Part shown: positions 22,890 to 33,109 of the stretch, one piece after another
Position numbering within the stretch: the stretch's first letter is position 1
Layout: each line of letters begins with the position of its first letter
NCBI RefSeq assembly: GCF_003058085.1
Contig: NZ_QBUD01000001.1
Coordinates: 372,001 to 436,000, forward strand
Length of the DNA stretch: 64,000 nucleotides
Reading direction: 5' to 3'
Source: Yoonia sediminilitoris
GTDB lineage: Bacteria; Pseudomonadota; Alphaproteobacteria; Rhodobacterales; Rhodobacteraceae
Notes under the pieces: generated by a model
What the model was told of the DNA's origin: nothing
What the model saw: only the letters and a program-made list of their open reading frames with translations
Databases searched by the model: none
Translations under genes and position numbers: made by a program

Positions 22890-24074
22890 CTATCTGGTCC
22901 GTTGTGCGATATCCCTTCCGGCGGCCCAGCCTGATGACCATGCCCACTGAAAATTATATCCGCCCAGCCAACCCGTCACATCGACGCATTCACCAATGAA
23001 ATAAAGGCCATCAACGGATTTCGCCCCCATTGTTTTTGACGAAAGCGCATCCGTATCCACACCGCCCAGAGTGACCTCTGCGGTGCGGTAGCCTTCTGAT
23101 CCGCCCGGTGTCAGGGTCCAATTTTGCAGGCTTTCGCAAAGCGTGCCAAGCTGTGCGTCGCTTTGGTCCGCGATATTCCCTGTCAGCGCCAGATCGGTGC
23201 GCAGGAAATCCACCAGCCGACCGGGCAGAACATTCCCCAGCACGGTTGTCAGCGCCTTGCGGCCCTGACTGCGGCGCTGGTCCTGCAGGAACGACAGAAG
23301 CGATCCTTGTGGAGTCAGGTTCAGGGTGATGCTGTCACCCTCTTGCCAATATGAAGAGGCTTGTAGCACCGCAGGCCCGGACAGCCCCCGGTGGGTAAAG
23401 AGGATGGCTTCGTCAAAGCTGGCGGTCCCCGCACTGACCCGTGCCGGTGTCGCGGTGCCCGCCAAGGGTTTGAACCGATCATCCCCAAAGGTCAGCGGCA
23501 CCAGACCGGCACGAGGTGCAACAACCGGCAAATCAAACCGGGCCGCGATCTGATAGCCCAGACCGGTCGCACCCATCTTGGGAATGGATTTGCCGCCGCA
23601 GGCCACCACCAGATTTCGGGCTTGAATATCGGTTTCGCGCCCGTCCCTGGTCAGCTGGACCTGAAAGCTGCTGCCATCGTGGTCGATCTTGCCAACGTCT
23701 GATTGCAGCCACAACTGCGCGCCGACCTTGTCCATTTCCGCCCGCAACATGGCAATGATATCCTTGGCAGAGGTGTCGCAGAACAGCTGCCCCAGCGTTT
23801 TTTCATGCCATGGGATGTTGTGCTGATCGACGAGCGCCATGAAATCCCATTGGCTGTAGCGCTTGAGCGCGGATTTGCAGAAATGCGGGTTCTGGCTGAT
23901 GAAATTGGCAGGACTGGCGTGCAGGTTGGTGAAGTTGCAGCGCCCGCCGCCGGAAATCCGTATCTTTTCCCCTGCCGCCTTGGCGTGGTCGACAACCAGC
24001 GTGCCCGGCCCCGCGTGGGCTGCGCACATCATGCCCGCAGCGCCCGCCCCGATAATCAGTGTATTCACGTTCAT
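22890..24074 (-). CDS. HI0933-family FAD-dependent oxidoreductase (YhiN-like)
   Basis: The start at 24072-24074 gives MNVNTLIIGAGAAGMMCAAHAG, an FAD-binding Rossmann motif at the N-terminus. The frame extends further upstream but without family character. The 394-residue protein then has the family signature ISGGGRCNFTNLHAS, RNLVVACGGKSIPKMGATGLGY, and the C-terminal FAD contact GLYFIGECVDVTGWLGGYNFQWAWSSG. The HI0933/YhiN family is conserved but its reaction is not established. It is convergent with xseA, which ends 56 bases away. Confidence 0.93.
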   Translation of the reverse strand: MNVNTLIIGAGAAGMMCAAHAGPGTLVVDHAKAAGEKIRISGGGRCNFTNLHASPANFISQNPHFCKSALKRYSQWDFMALVDQHNIPWHEKTLGQLFCDTSAKDIIAMLRAEMDKVGAQLWLQSDVGKIDHDGSSFQVQLTRDGRETDIQARNLVVACGGKSIPKMGATGLGYQIAARFDLPVVAPRAGLVPLTFGDDRFKPLAGTATPARVSAGTASFDEAILFTHRGLSGPAVLQASSYWQEGDSITLNLTPQGSLLSFLQDQRRSQGRKALTTVLGNVLPGRLVDFLRTDLALTGNIADQSDAQLGTLCESLQNWTLTPGGSEGYRTAEVTLGGVDTDALSSKTMGAKSVDGLYFIGECVDVTGWLGGYNFQWAWSSGWAAGRDIAQRTR

Positions 24075-24128
24075 CTCGCTGATGTGGCGCGGAATTGCGC
24101 GCGGTGCAAGCTTTTGTGGGCGCAGGTG

Positions 24129-24160
24129 CCTCCGGCGGGGATATTTCTGGCCAAAAGAAC
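24129..24160 (-). repeat. Copy A of a dispersed intergenic motif
   Basis: Read on the minus strand, this upstream region contains TTTTGGCCAGAAATATCC followed by CCGCCGGAGG. Nearly the same core, TTTTGGCCCGAAATATCC, recurs at 48493-48511. The copy lies 54-86 bases before the HI0933-family start codon. I remember similar short GC-rich elements near genes in many roseobacter genomes. Two copies are seen here. Confidence 0.5.
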
Positions 24161-24256
24161 AAGCGAGCCGATTTTTAGTAGAATCAGCGTCCAATGCCAT
24201 CTATGGTAATTCCAGACCCGGAAAACCGGGCGTTTGAGGCAGTTTGGCGGTGATCC

Positions 24257-25426
24257 ATGACGGAAATGGTCTATGGCGCGGCACCGGTACATTCCGGTGA
24301 TCCGGTTTTGCCACGGTGGTGGCGTACAATCGACAAATGGACATTGTCCTGCATTCTGGTCCTGTTCGGCATCGGGCTGTTGCTGGGGTTGGCCTCTTCG
24401 CCACCGCTGGCCGCCAAGAACGGGCTGGAGCCGTTTCATTATGTGACCCGGCAGGCGGTCTTTGGCGGTATGGCGATGGTTGTCATGTTCGTGGTGTCGA
24501 TGATGTCGCCCACGCTGGTCCGCAGGCTTGCGGTGCTCGGGTTTCTGGCCGCGTTTGTTGCGCTGGCTTTCCTGCCGGTTTTGGGAACGGATTTTGGCAA
24601 GGGGGCGACGCGCTGGTATTCGCTGGGCTTTGCGTCGGTGCAGCCTTCTGAATTCCTCAAGCCCGGATTTGTTGTCATGGTCGCCTGGCTGTTGGCGGCC
24701 AGCCAGCAAATTGGTGGCCCGCCCGGCAAAAGTTATTCCTTTGTTTTGGCCACAGTGATTGTGCTGATGCTGGCCATGCAGCCCGATTTCGGGCAGGCAG
24801 CCCTAATTTTGTTTGCGTGGGGCGTCATGTATTTCGTGGCTGGTGCGCCGATGTTGTTGCTGATTGTTCTGGCCGGGCTCGTCATTGTCGGCGGCACGTT
24901 CGCCTATTCCAATTCAGAGCATTTCGCGCGCCGGATTGATGGTTTTCTGTCGCCCGATCTGGACCCCAATACCCAGCTTGGATATGCTACTAACGCCATC
25001 CGGGAAGGCGGGTTCTTTGGTGTTGGCGTGGGCGAAGGGCAGGTGAAATGGTCGCTGCCTGATGCGCACACTGATTTCATCATTGCGGTTGCGGCAGAGG
25101 AGTACGGCCTGATCTGTGTTCTGCTGATTATCGCGCTTTACACCATTATCGTTGTGCGGTCCCTGCTGCGCCTGATGAAGGAACGCGACCCGTTCATTCG
25201 CCTTGCAGGCACCGGGCTTGCCTGTGCCTTTGGCGTGCAGGCGATGATCAATATGGGCGTCGCGGTGCGCCTTTTGCCTGCCAAGGGCATGACATTGCCC
25301 TTTGTCAGCTACGGTGGGTCGTCCCTGATTGCGGGCGGCATTGCCGTGGGCATGTTGCTGGCCTTTACCCGCACCCGCCCGCAAGGCGAGATGGAGGATA
25401 TCTTGCTGCGCAGGGCGAACAGATGA
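24257..25426 (+). CDS. ftsW: Division septum peptidoglycan glycosyltransferase FtsW
   Basis: The 389-residue protein has about ten membrane segments and the SEDS-family features: [27 protein letters not shown] (residues 110-137), [16 protein letters not shown], and the C-terminal [21 protein letters not shown] signature. FtsW polymerises lipid II at the septum with its partner FtsI. It is the first visible gene of the division and wall cluster and overlaps murG by 4 bases. The length is normal. Confidence 0.96.
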   Translation: MTEMVYGAAPVHSGDPVLPRWWRTIDKWTLSCILVLFGIGLLLGLASSPPLAAKNGLEPFHYVTRQAVFGGMAMVVMFVVSMMSPTLVRRLAVLGFLAAFVALAFLPVLGTDFGKGATRWYSLGFASVQPSEFLKPGFVVMVAWLLAASQQIGGPPGKSYSFVLATVIVLMLAMQPDFGQAALILFAWGVMYFVAGAPMLLLIVLAGLVIVGGTFAYSNSEHFARRIDGFLSPDLDPNTQLGYATNAIREGGFFGVGVGEGQVKWSLPDAHTDFIIAVAAEEYGLICVLLIIALYTIIVVRSLLRLMKERDPFIRLAGTGLACAFGVQAMINMGVAVRLLPAKGMTLPFVSYGGSSLIAGGIAVGMLLAFTRTRPQGEMEDILLRRANR

Positions 25427-26520
25427 GCGCGCCGCTCTTGATTATTGCCGCGGGCGGCACCGGCGGGCATATGTTCCCCGCGCAGGCATTGGCAGAGGCG
25501 ATGTTGGCCAAAGGCTGGCGCGTGCGCCTGTCCACGGATGCGCGTGGTGCCCGCTATACCGGGAATTTCCCGGACGACGTCGAGATTTCAGTGGTTGGCA
25601 GCGCCACCTTTGCGCGTGGCGGTCTCTTGCACAAGCTCATGGTGCCTTTGCGTATTGTCGCCGGTGTAGCCGCTGCGACATGGTGCATGTTCCGTGACCG
25701 GCCTGCGGTAGTGGTGGGCTTTGGCGGCTATCCGGCAATCCCTGCAATGTCGGCGGCCTGGGTCTTGCGTATTCCGCGTATGATTCACGAACAAAACGGC
25801 GTTCTGGGCCGCGTCAATCAGGTGTTTGCAAAACGGGTCAATCGGGTCGCCTGCGGCACATGGCCAACCGATTTGCCGCGCGGCGTTGACGGTGTGCACA
25901 CCGGCAACCCGGTCCGCGCTGCCATTCTTGAGCGCCAGAATGCCCCTTATATTCCGCCAGGCGACTACCCGATGTCGATCCTTGTGATGGGCGGCAGTCA
26001 GGGCGCGCGCATCCTGTCTGATGTGGTCCCTCCCGCCATTGCCAGCCTGCCGGAACATCTGCGCCGCAATATCCGGGTAAACCAGCAGGCCCGCGCCGAG
26101 GATCTCAAGCGGGTCACGGATTATTACGCAGGCGAGTTGATCACGGCCGATGTGCAGCCGTTCTTTGATGATGTGCCGCGCCGCATGGCCGATGCGCAGT
26201 TGGTGATTGCACGGTCCGGTGCGTCGACGGTCGCGGATGTCAGTATTGTGGGCCGCCCGGCGATCTGGGTGCCCTATGCGGCGGCTGTGCGCGATGAGCA
26301 GACGGCCAACGCGCGGCAATTGGTCGAGGCAGGCGCCGCCATCATGATGCCCGAAACGATGTTCGAGGTGGATACGCTGCGCGAGCAGATCGCTCTGGTG
26401 ATGGAAAATGAAGAGGGGGCCATGCGCATGTCACGCGCGGCGGCGGCCTGTGGGGTTCCGGATGCAACGGAACGCCTTGTGCAATTGGTCGAAAATCTGG
26501 CAGAGGGACAGGCAAAATGA
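25423..26520 (+). CDS. murG: UDP-GlcNAc:lipid I N-acetylglucosaminyltransferase MurG
   Basis: The 365-residue enzyme adds GlcNAc to lipid I to make lipid II on the inner face of the membrane. The N-terminal glycine-rich loop [19 protein letters not shown] and the [16 protein letters not shown] and [11 protein letters not shown] segments are standard for MurG. The C-terminal half carries [15 protein letters not shown] and [35 protein letters not shown]. The gene overlaps ftsW by 4 bases and its stop overlaps the longest possible murC start, typical of a tightly coupled mur operon. Confidence 0.97.
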   Translation: MSAPLLIIAAGGTGGHMFPAQALAEAMLAKGWRVRLSTDARGARYTGNFPDDVEISVVGSATFARGGLLHKLMVPLRIVAGVAAATWCMFRDRPAVVVGFGGYPAIPAMSAAWVLRIPRMIHEQNGVLGRVNQVFAKRVNRVACGTWPTDLPRGVDGVHTGNPVRAAILERQNAPYIPPGDYPMSILVMGGSQGARILSDVVPPAIASLPEHLRRNIRVNQQARAEDLKRVTDYYAGELITADVQPFFDDVPRRMADAQLVIARSGASTVADVSIVGRPAIWVPYAAAVRDEQTANARQLVEAGAAIMMPETMFEVDTLREQIALVMENEEGAMRMSRAAAACGVPDATERLVQLVENLAEGQAK

Positions 26521-26537
26521 TGGACGGGAACCCGATT

Positions 26538-27935
26538 ATGAATGCAGCAACGAAACTGCCCCTTGATGTGGGCCCGATTCATTTCGTAGGGATTGGCGGC
26601 ATCGGCATGTCCGGCATTGCCGAGGTGCTGATCAACCATGGCTATCAGGTGCAGGGGTCTGATCTGAAGGCTTCCAAGATCACCGCGCGGTTGAAATCGC
26701 TGGGTGCCATCATTTTCGAGGGGCAGCGGGCCGAAAATCTGGAAGGCGCCGAGGTGATCGTGATCTCGTCCGCGATCAAGCCGGGCAATCCTGAACTGGA
26801 TGCCGCCCGCGCTGCCGGTCTGCCTGTTGTCCGCCGGGCCGAGATGCTGGCCGAATTAATGCGCCTGAAATCCAACGTGGCCGTCGCGGGCACGCATGGC
26901 AAGACGACCACCACCACGATGGTTGCGGCCCTGCTGGATGAAGGCGGGATTGATCCGACCGTCATCAATGGCGGCATTATCCATGCATACGGCTCCAATG
27001 CCCGCATGGGGCAGGGCGAATGGATGGTGGTCGAGGCTGACGAGAGCGACGGCACCTTCAACCGCCTGCCTGCCACAATTGCGGTTGTCACCAATATCGA
27101 CCCTGAACATATGGAACATTGGGGCACCGAAGAGGCGCTCCATCAGGGTTTTTATGACTTTGTGTCGAACATTCCCTTTTACGGTCTGGCCGTCTGTTGC
27201 ACCGATGATCCTGACGTGCAGTCGCTTGTGGGCAAGATCACCGACCGCCGTGTCATGACCTACGGGTTCAACGCGCAGGCAGACGTGCGTGCGGTGAATT
27301 TGACGTATGAGGCGGGCTCTGCCCACTTTGACATCGCCTTGCAGGGCGAGGATGCAATGATCGAAGGCTGCACTTTGCCAATGCCCGGCGATCATAACGT
27401 GTCCAACGCATTGGCCGCCGTGGCCGTCGCACGCCATCTGGGGATGAAAAAGGATGAAATCCGCGCGGCGCTCAAGGGGTTTCGCGGGGTCAACCGGCGC
27501 TTTACCCGGATTGCGGAGGTGGATGGGGTCACGATCATTGACGACTACGGCCACCATCCGGTTGAAATCGCCGCAGCGCTCAAAGCGGCCCGTCAATCGA
27601 CCAAAGGCCGCGTGATCGCGGTCCACCAGCCGCACAGGTTTACCCGCCTGCACCACCATTTCGACGAATTCTGCGCCTGCTTCAACGATGCCGATGTGGT
27701 TGGCATTGCCGAGGTTTTTGCCGCTGGCGAAGAGCCGATTGCAGGGGCCACACATGCCGATCTGGTCGCCGGGCTGATCCGCCACGGACACCGGCATGCC
27801 CGCATCGTCGACAGTCAGGATGACCTGACGCGGATCGTGCGCGAACAGGCCAAGCCGGGGGATATGGTGATTTGTCTGGGTGCAGGGACCATCAGCGCAT
27901 GGGCCAATGACTTACCCCTCAAACTTGCTGAGTGA
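26538..27935 (+). CDS. murC: UDP-N-acetylmuramate-L-alanine ligase MurC
   Basis: I choose ATG 26538 ([16 protein letters not shown]), as close relatives start this way in my memory. ATG 26517, overlapping the murG stop, is the alternative and adds seven residues. The 465-residue enzyme has [18 protein letters not shown] at the N-terminus, the ATP loop [17 protein letters not shown] near residue 110, [11 protein letters not shown], and [18 protein letters not shown]. It adds L-alanine to UDP-MurNAc in the cytoplasm. The last bases form GTGA with the start of the first DUF2484 gene. Confidence 0.97.
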   Translation: MNAATKLPLDVGPIHFVGIGGIGMSGIAEVLINHGYQVQGSDLKASKITARLKSLGAIIFEGQRAENLEGAEVIVISSAIKPGNPELDAARAAGLPVVRRAEMLAELMRLKSNVAVAGTHGKTTTTTMVAALLDEGGIDPTVINGGIIHAYGSNARMGQGEWMVVEADESDGTFNRLPATIAVVTNIDPEHMEHWGTEEALHQGFYDFVSNIPFYGLAVCCTDDPDVQSLVGKITDRRVMTYGFNAQADVRAVNLTYEAGSAHFDIALQGEDAMIEGCTLPMPGDHNVSNALAAVAVARHLGMKKDEIRAALKGFRGVNRRFTRIAEVDGVTIIDDYGHHPVEIAAALKAARQSTKGRVIAVHQPHRFTRLHHHFDEFCACFNDADVVGIAEVFAAGEEPIAGATHADLVAGLIRHGHRHARIVDSQDDLTRIVREQAKPGDMVICLGAGTISAWANDLPLKLAE

Positions 27936-28186
27936 ATTATTCGCTTCTCATAGGGTGCGTCTGGGTCCTGGCGGCTACGGGGGTGGCCTTGTTGCCGATG
28001 CGCCTGCAATATGTGCCCGGCGTGACGCTTCTTCTGCTTGCCCCTTTCCTGATTGTAAGGATCGGTTATGATTACGGTTGGGTCTTTGCGGTGCTCGGCC
28101 TGTTTGCATTCGTGTCGATGTTCCGCAACCCTTTGATCTATTTCTATCGCCGGGCCCGGGGGGAACGGCCGGAGGTCCCGAAATGA
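27932..28186 (+). CDS. DUF2484 family membrane protein (first copy)
   Basis: The 84-residue product starts at GTG 27932, overlapping the murC stop by 4 bases. Three hydrophobic stretches ([48 protein letters not shown]) are followed by [17 protein letters not shown], a motif I link to DUF2484. It is a small inner-membrane protein of unknown function, regularly placed between murC and murB in Rhodobacterales. Its stop overlaps the next DUF2484 gene by 4 bases. The location suggests a link to wall synthesis, which is unproven. Confidence 0.85.
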   Translation: MNYSLLIGCVWVLAATGVALLPMRLQYVPGVTLLLLAPFLIVRIGYDYGWVFAVLGLFAFVSMFRNPLIYFYRRARGERPEVPK

Positions 28187-28431
28187 TCTTTTCCTTGCTG
28201 GCGATTTGTCTGTGGGTTGTGGCGGCCTTTATCATGCAATCGATCCCATCGAATGATCAACATTGGCGGCGGGCCTATGTGCTGATCGGGGTGGGGGTTC
28301 CGCTGCTGATTTGGGTCACATGGTACAGCGGGCCTTTGATGGGGGCTCTGGGTCTTGTCGTCGGGGCAATGGTGCTGCGGTGGCCATTGCTGTTTCTGTT
28401 GCGCTGGATGCGGCGGCAAATAGGGCTTTAG
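28183..28431 (+). CDS. DUF2484 family membrane protein (second copy)
   Basis: The 82-residue product starts at ATG 28183, inside the stop of the first copy. It has the same plan: an N-terminal LLAICLWVVAAFIMQSIPS, a middle hydrophobic part, and an ending LRWPLLFLLRWMRRQIGL that parallels the [14 protein letters not shown] end of the first copy. The two genes look like an old tandem duplication that has diverged. The function is unknown. The next membrane-protein gene begins 2 bases after its stop. Confidence 0.8.
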   Translation: MIFSLLAICLWVVAAFIMQSIPSNDQHWRRAYVLIGVGVPLLIWVTWYSGPLMGALGLVVGAMVLRWPLLFLLRWMRRQIGL

Positions 28432-28432
28432 G

Positions 28433-28723
28433 ATGCAGGGCTTGGCGCTTCTGGGTGTGATGATCGGCTGTGCGCTGATTCCATTTATCTGGGTGACGCA
28501 ACTTGTGCGGGGCGGCAAATCGGGCCTCGCGCTGTCAATCAGCTGCGTGATTGGTGGCGGGCTGGCCGTTCTTCTTTACGCCGCAGGGCGCCCGTTTGGG
28601 ATCGACCCCGTCTTTGCGATGACATTGGCATTATTGATCTTTTTGCCTGCCATGCTGGGGGCGGGGGCAGGCGGCTTTCTGGGCTATCTGATGCGCAAGC
28701 GGGATGATCGAAAAGAGTCCTGA
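28433..28723 (+). CDS. Small membrane protein of unknown function in the mur cluster
   Basis: The 96-residue product has three likely membrane segments: residues 4-24 (LALLGVMIGCALIPFIWVTQL), 31-51 (GLALSISCVIGGGLAVLLYAA) and 60-86 (PVFAMTLALLIFLPAMLGAGAGGFLGYLM). The tail is basic. The gene starts 2 bases after the second DUF2484 stop, so it belongs to the same transcript. I do not recognise the family. Confidence 0.75.
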   Translation: MQGLALLGVMIGCALIPFIWVTQLVRGGKSGLALSISCVIGGGLAVLLYAAGRPFGIDPVFAMTLALLIFLPAMLGAGAGGFLGYLMRKRDDRKES

Positions 28724-28793
28724 GAGGTAACCTGAACGCCGTTCAGTTCATGGGAAAGAATCATGGGCGCTGAAGTGTCGCTCTGGGCTTGTA

Positions 28794-28964
28794 TTGTGGA
28801 TCACGCTTTGGGGCGGGTTTACAGTCATGATGTATTTTGGGATGGAGGCAGCCAAAGGCCGGGACGATCCGGGTTATCTGCTTGTGCATCAGCGCCAAGC
28901 GGGGTGTGCCTTCCCTTGCGGTCTTGCTGGCGTGCTCAAAGGCAAAAAGGATGCACATGTTTGA
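28794..28964 (+). CDS. Possible small protein overlapping the murB start
   Basis: A frame of 56 codons with TTG at 28794 or ATG at 28827 runs to TGA 28962-28964, overlapping the first codons of murB. The peptide has a hydrophobic start ([20 protein letters not shown]) and continues with [20 protein letters not shown]. Codon use resembles the neighbours. No clear ribosome binding site is visible, and I recognise no family. It may instead be a leader region. Confidence 0.3.
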   Translation: MWITLWGGFTVMMYFGMEAAKGRDDPGYLLVHQRQAGCAFPCGLAGVLKGKKDAHV

Positions 28965-29883
28965 ACTTCCGCCCGTACGCGGCATTTTGACGGCGCAACG
29001 CCCCCTATCGGAACTGACATGGATGCGGGTCGGTGGCCCGGCAGAGGTGCTGTTTCAGCCCGCCGATGTTGACGATCTGCGCGCTTTCCTTGCGGCCCTT
29101 GATCCGGCCGTTCCCGTCTTTCCAATGGGTGTTGGCAGCAACCTGATTGTACGCGACGGGGGCATGGCGGGCGTGGTCGTGAAGCTTGGGCGCGGTTTCA
29201 ACCAGATTGCTGTTGATGGCACATCGGTCGGGACAGGGGCGGCAGCGCTTGACGCGCATGTGGCGCGCCGGGCCGCAGACGCCGGGTTGGACCTGACATT
29301 TCTGCGCACCATTCCGGGGTGCATCGGTGGTGCAGTGTGCATGAATGCGGGCTGTTACGGGTCATACGTGGCCGACGTTTTAACGTCGGCAACCCTGGTC
29401 TTGCGCGACGGTACAATCAAACAGGTCGGCTGCGATGACCTGCAACTGGCCTATCGCCAAAGCGTGGTGCCGGATCAGGCGGTGATCATCGCGGCCCGGT
29501 TTGAAGCCCCGCAAGCGGACCCTGATCTTTTGCACCAGCGCATGGCCGATCAATTGGCCAAACGCGACGAAACCCAGCCCACAAAGGACCGAACGGCCGG
29601 TTCGACTTTTCGCAATCCCGCTGGCTTTTCCTCAACCGGGCAGGCGGACGACACACATGAGTTGAAGGCCTGGAAGGTGATTGATGAGGCAGGCATGCGC
29701 GGCGCCCGGATCGGTGGCGCGCTCATGAACGAAAAACATTCGAATTTCCTGACCAACGCCGGCGGGGCGACAGCTGCCGACCTTGAAGAATTAGGCGAAC
29801 TTGTGCGGAAAAAGGTTTACGATACGCAAGCGATCACGCTAGAATGGGAAATCAAGCGGGTTGGTCAGTTCTTGTCTGAGTAA
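28957..29883 (+). CDS. murB: UDP-N-acetylenolpyruvoylglucosamine reductase MurB
   Basis: I start at ATG 28957 ([14 protein letters not shown]), with AAAAAGG at 28944-28950 as ribosome binding site. ATG 28951 is possible. The 308-residue flavoenzyme reduces the enolpyruvyl group to make UDP-MurNAc. FAD-binding motifs are [35 protein letters not shown] and [17 protein letters not shown]. The C-terminal SFT-type proton donor region appears as [16 protein letters not shown], and the last conserved Glu lies in [20 protein letters not shown]. It is a type II-like short MurB, typical for Alphaproteobacteria. Confidence 0.96.
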   Translation: MFELPPVRGILTAQRPLSELTWMRVGGPAEVLFQPADVDDLRAFLAALDPAVPVFPMGVGSNLIVRDGGMAGVVVKLGRGFNQIAVDGTSVGTGAAALDAHVARRAADAGLDLTFLRTIPGCIGGAVCMNAGCYGSYVADVLTSATLVLRDGTIKQVGCDDLQLAYRQSVVPDQAVIIAARFEAPQADPDLLHQRMADQLAKRDETQPTKDRTAGSTFRNPAGFSSTGQADDTHELKAWKVIDEAGMRGARIGGALMNEKHSNFLTNAGGATAADLEELGELVRKKVYDTQAITLEWEIKRVGQFLSE

Positions 29884-29976
29884 GCCGCTGAAAACAGGCC
29901 GAAAACGGCCATGGTCCGAGGCAAGGATCACCAAAAACGGACAGGTCACAAAGACCTGCGATCAAGGCGGATGGGT

Positions 29977-30891
29977 ATGTCGAGCAGGGCAAACCCGAAA
30001 GTTGCAGTCCTCATGGGCGGCCCCTCAGCGGAGCGCGAAGTCTCGCTGTCGTCGGGCCGTGAATGTGCGGCAGCTTTGCGGGACAGTGGATGCGAAGTGA
30101 TCGAGGTCGATGCGGGCCCCGATGTGGCCTCGCATTTGCGCGATATTGCACCTGACGTGGTCTTCAACGCGCTGCACGGGCGCTGGGGTGAAGATGGTGC
30201 CGTGCAGGGCATTCTTGAGTGGCTGCGCATTCCCTACACACATTCGGGCATTCTCGCCTCAGCGCTGACCCTTGATAAGGAACGCACAAAGCAGGTCTAC
30301 CGCGCTGCGGGGCTGCCTGTTGCCGAAAGCATGCTTGCGCAGGCCGCCGATGTGCGCGCCGCCCATGTGATGCCGCCGCCCTATGTCGTGAAACCCTACA
30401 ATGAAGGGTCAAGCGTCGGCATCTATATTGTAGGTGCAGAGGCCAACGGCCCGCCGCAGCTCGCGGATGATATGCCTGACGTTGTGATGGTCGAACAGTT
30501 TGTGCCCGGTCGCGAACTGACGACAACCGTGTTGGGCGACCGCGCCTTGACCGTGACCGATATCATCACCGATGGCTGGTATGACTATCAGGCGAAATAC
30601 GCACCCGGCGGGTCGCGCCATATCATTCCGGCTGAAATACCAAACGAAATTTTTGAGGCGTGCCTGGATTATGCCCTGCGCGCCCACCACGCACTGGGTT
30701 GTCGCGGGCTCAGCCGGACTGATTTTCGCTGGGACGAAAGCAAGGGGCTGGCTGGCCTGATACTTTTGGAAACCAACACCCAGCCCGGCATGACGCCCAC
30801 GTCGCTGGCCCCCGAGCAGGCCGCGTATGCGGGCTATGGCTTCCCCGCATTCTGTCGCTGGCTCGTGGAGGATGCATCATGCGATCGCTGA
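29977..30891 (+). CDS. ddl: D-alanine-D-alanine ligase
   Basis: I start at ATG 29977 (MSSRANPKVAVLMGG), with AAGGCGG 6 bases before it. The 304-residue ATP-grasp enzyme makes D-Ala-D-Ala for the peptide stem. Motifs are VLMGGPSAEREVSLSSG, NALHGRWGEDGAVQGILEWL, YVVKPYNEGSSVGIYIV, DRALTVTDIITDGWYDYQAKY and the metal-binding ILLETNTQPGMTPTSLAPEQ. It overlaps ftsQ by 13 bases, which is usual in this cluster. There is a 93-base gap after murB. Confidence 0.96.
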   Translation: MSSRANPKVAVLMGGPSAEREVSLSSGRECAAALRDSGCEVIEVDAGPDVASHLRDIAPDVVFNALHGRWGEDGAVQGILEWLRIPYTHSGILASALTLDKERTKQVYRAAGLPVAESMLAQAADVRAAHVMPPPYVVKPYNEGSSVGIYIVGAEANGPPQLADDMPDVVMVEQFVPGRELTTTVLGDRALTVTDIITDGWYDYQAKYAPGGSRHIIPAEIPNEIFEACLDYALRAHHALGCRGLSRTDFRWDESKGLAGLILLETNTQPGMTPTSLAPEQAAYAGYGFPAFCRWLVEDASCDR

Positions 30892-31775
30892 TCCGCCGCC
30901 GCAAAAAGGATGTGCCCTACGATCCTGCCCCTTCAAGGCTGGGCTACCGCTATCAACGTCTGATGCTGACACCGGGCATTCGCACGACGATGCGCATTGG
31001 TGTGCCGGTCCTGCTGATTGCGGCGATAAGCGCATCCTATTTCGCGCACTCCGAAAACCGGGCCGCCCTGACCGCGCGGATCGAGGCCGCCAAGCGCGGT
31101 TTTCAGGAACGCCCGCAATTCATGGTGCAGGAATTACAGATCACCGGTGTTGCAGGTGCGCTGGCGTCAGATGTGGCGGACGTCCTGCCGCTGACATTTC
31201 CGGTGTCATCGTTCGAACTTGATCTGGAAGGCATGCGCAAAGCTGCCGAAGCGTTGGAGGCCGTTAAATCGGCCCGCGTTCGCGTTGGGCAGGACGGCGC
31301 ACTTGAAGTGCATGTCAGCCCGCGGGTGCCTGTGGCGCTGTGGCGCGACGCCAATGTCTTGCGCCTGATTGATGCCGATGGCGTTGTGTCGGGCAGGGTG
31401 CAGACTCGCTCTGAAAGGCTCGATCTGCCCTTGATTGCCGGCGACGGGGCCGAGCAGCACATCGCGCAGGCCCTCGCACTTTTCAATGGCACAGGCCCCT
31501 TGCGTGACCGGGTGCGCGGCGTTGTGCGCATGGGTGAGCGGCGCTGGGACATCGTGCTGGACCGCGACCAGCGCATTCTGCTGCCCGCCGAGGGCCCGGT
31601 TGCCGCGCTCAACCGGATTATTGCGCTCAATAGTGCGCAGGACATGCTGAAACGCGATGTGGTTATCGTTGATATGCGCAACGCGCAAAGGCCGACCTTG
31701 CGCATGAGCGAAGAAGCATCGCTGGCCATGCGGCGCGGCGTTGAAATCCAGATTAACAATGGGGCAGATGAGTAA
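30879..31775 (+). CDS. ftsQ: Cell division protein FtsQ
   Basis: The 298-residue protein has a basic cytoplasmic N-terminus (MRSLIRRRKKD), one membrane segment at about residues 44-62 (GVPVLLIAAISASYFAHS), then a POTRA domain beginning QFMVQELQITGVAGALASDVADVLPL and the FtsQ beta domain. FtsQ links the early and late parts of the divisome in the periplasm. It overlaps ddl by 13 bases and shares one base (TAATG) with ftsA. Confidence 0.93.
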   Translation: MRSLIRRRKKDVPYDPAPSRLGYRYQRLMLTPGIRTTMRIGVPVLLIAAISASYFAHSENRAALTARIEAAKRGFQERPQFMVQELQITGVAGALASDVADVLPLTFPVSSFELDLEGMRKAAEALEAVKSARVRVGQDGALEVHVSPRVPVALWRDANVLRLIDADGVVSGRVQTRSERLDLPLIAGDGAEQHIAQALALFNGTGPLRDRVRGVVRMGERRWDIVLDRDQRILLPAEGPVAALNRIIALNSAQDMLKRDVVIVDMRNAQRPTLRMSEEASLAMRRGVEIQINNGADE

Positions 31776-33109
31776 TGGGTGATCTTTACGACAGCCAAAG
31801 GGCCATGCGCCAGATGCGCAAAGCGGCGATGCAGCGCGGTGTTGTTGCGGTTCTGGATGTAGGCTCTTCCAAGATTGCCTGCCTTGTCCTGCGCTTTGAC
31901 GGGCCGGAACGCTTTCGCGATGCCGATGGCGTTGGTTCGATGGCGGGACAGTCCCAGTTCCGTGTCATCGGCGCCGCAACAACCCGGTCGCGTGGTGTCC
32001 GTTTTGGCGAGGTGGATGCGATGCAGGAAACCGAACGCGCCATCCGTACCGCTATTCAGGCGGCGCAAAAGATGGCCGATGTGCGCGTGGACCATGTGAT
32101 TGCCTGTCTGTCAGGCGCGCGGCCCCGGTCATATGGCCTTGATGGAACCCTGGATGTGTCCGGCGGCATGGTGACAGAACAGGACATCAGCCAGGTCATG
32201 GCCAACTGTGACGTGCCCGACTACGGCATGGACCGCGAAGTGCTGCATGCCCAGCCGGTCAACTTCGCGCTGGATCACCGCTCTGGTCTGGCTGACCCGC
32301 GCGGCCAGATTGGCAACACGCTGACCACTGACATGCATATGCTGACCGTGGATACGACGGCTATTCAGAACCTGTTTTACTGTATCAAACGCTGTGATCT
32401 GGAGCTCGCGGGGCTGGCATCTTCGGCCTATGTGTCGGGCATGTCGTCGCTGGTTGAGGACGAGCAGGAGTTGGGCGCGGCTTGCATTGATCTTGGTGGC
32501 GGCTCCACGGGGATCTCGATCTTTATGAAGAAACAGATGATCTATGCCGATGCCGTGCGCATGGGCGGAGAGCATGTGACCTCTGACATTTCAATGGGCC
32601 TGCAAATCCCCACTGCGACGGCGGAACGGATCAAGACATTCTATGGCGGCGTCGTGGCCACCGGGATGGATGACCGCGAGATGATCGAAATCGGCGGCGA
32701 TACCGGAGATTGGGAACATGACCGCCGCACCGTGTCGCGCGCCGAACTGATTGGCATTATGCGCCCACGTGTCGAGGAAATCCTTGAAGAAGTCCGTAGC
32801 AGGCTGGATGCCGCCGGGTTCGAGCATCTGCCAAGCCAGCAGATTGTGCTGACCGGTGGCGGATCGCAAATCCCCGGATTGGATGGTGTCGCGAGCAAGA
32901 TACTGGGCCAGCAGGTCCGGCTTGGCCGTCCGTTGCGCGTGCAGGGGCTACCGCAGGCGGCGATTGGTCCGGCCTTTTCCAGTGCTGTCGGTCTAACCTT
33001 GTTTGCGGCGAATCCACAGGATGAATGGTGGGATTTTGAAATTCCGGCAGATCGCTACCCGGCCAGATCACTGAAACGGGCCGTGAAATGGTTCAAGGAC
33101 AACTGGTAA
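31775..33109 (+). CDS. ftsA: Cell division protein FtsA
   Basis: The 444-residue actin-like ATPase tethers FtsZ to the membrane. Phosphate-binding loop 1 is VAVLDVGSSKIACLVLRF (residues 24-41), loop 2 is ACIDLGGGSTGISIFMKK near residue 230, and the adenosine motif is VLTGGGSQIPGLDG near residue 366. The C-terminal amphipathic helix for membrane binding is present as LKRAVKWFKDNW. Its start shares one base with the ftsQ stop. The 171-base gap to ftsZ probably holds a separate ftsZ promoter. Confidence 0.96.
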   Translation: MGDLYDSQRAMRQMRKAAMQRGVVAVLDVGSSKIACLVLRFDGPERFRDADGVGSMAGQSQFRVIGAATTRSRGVRFGEVDAMQETERAIRTAIQAAQKMADVRVDHVIACLSGARPRSYGLDGTLDVSGGMVTEQDISQVMANCDVPDYGMDREVLHAQPVNFALDHRSGLADPRGQIGNTLTTDMHMLTVDTTAIQNLFYCIKRCDLELAGLASSAYVSGMSSLVEDEQELGAACIDLGGGSTGISIFMKKQMIYADAVRMGGEHVTSDISMGLQIPTATAERIKTFYGGVVATGMDDREMIEIGGDTGDWEHDRRTVSRAELIGIMRPRVEEILEEVRSRLDAAGFEHLPSQQIVLTGGGSQIPGLDGVASKILGQQVRLGRPLRVQGLPQAAIGPAFSSAVGLTLFAANPQDEWWDFEIPADRYPARSLKRAVKWFKDNW

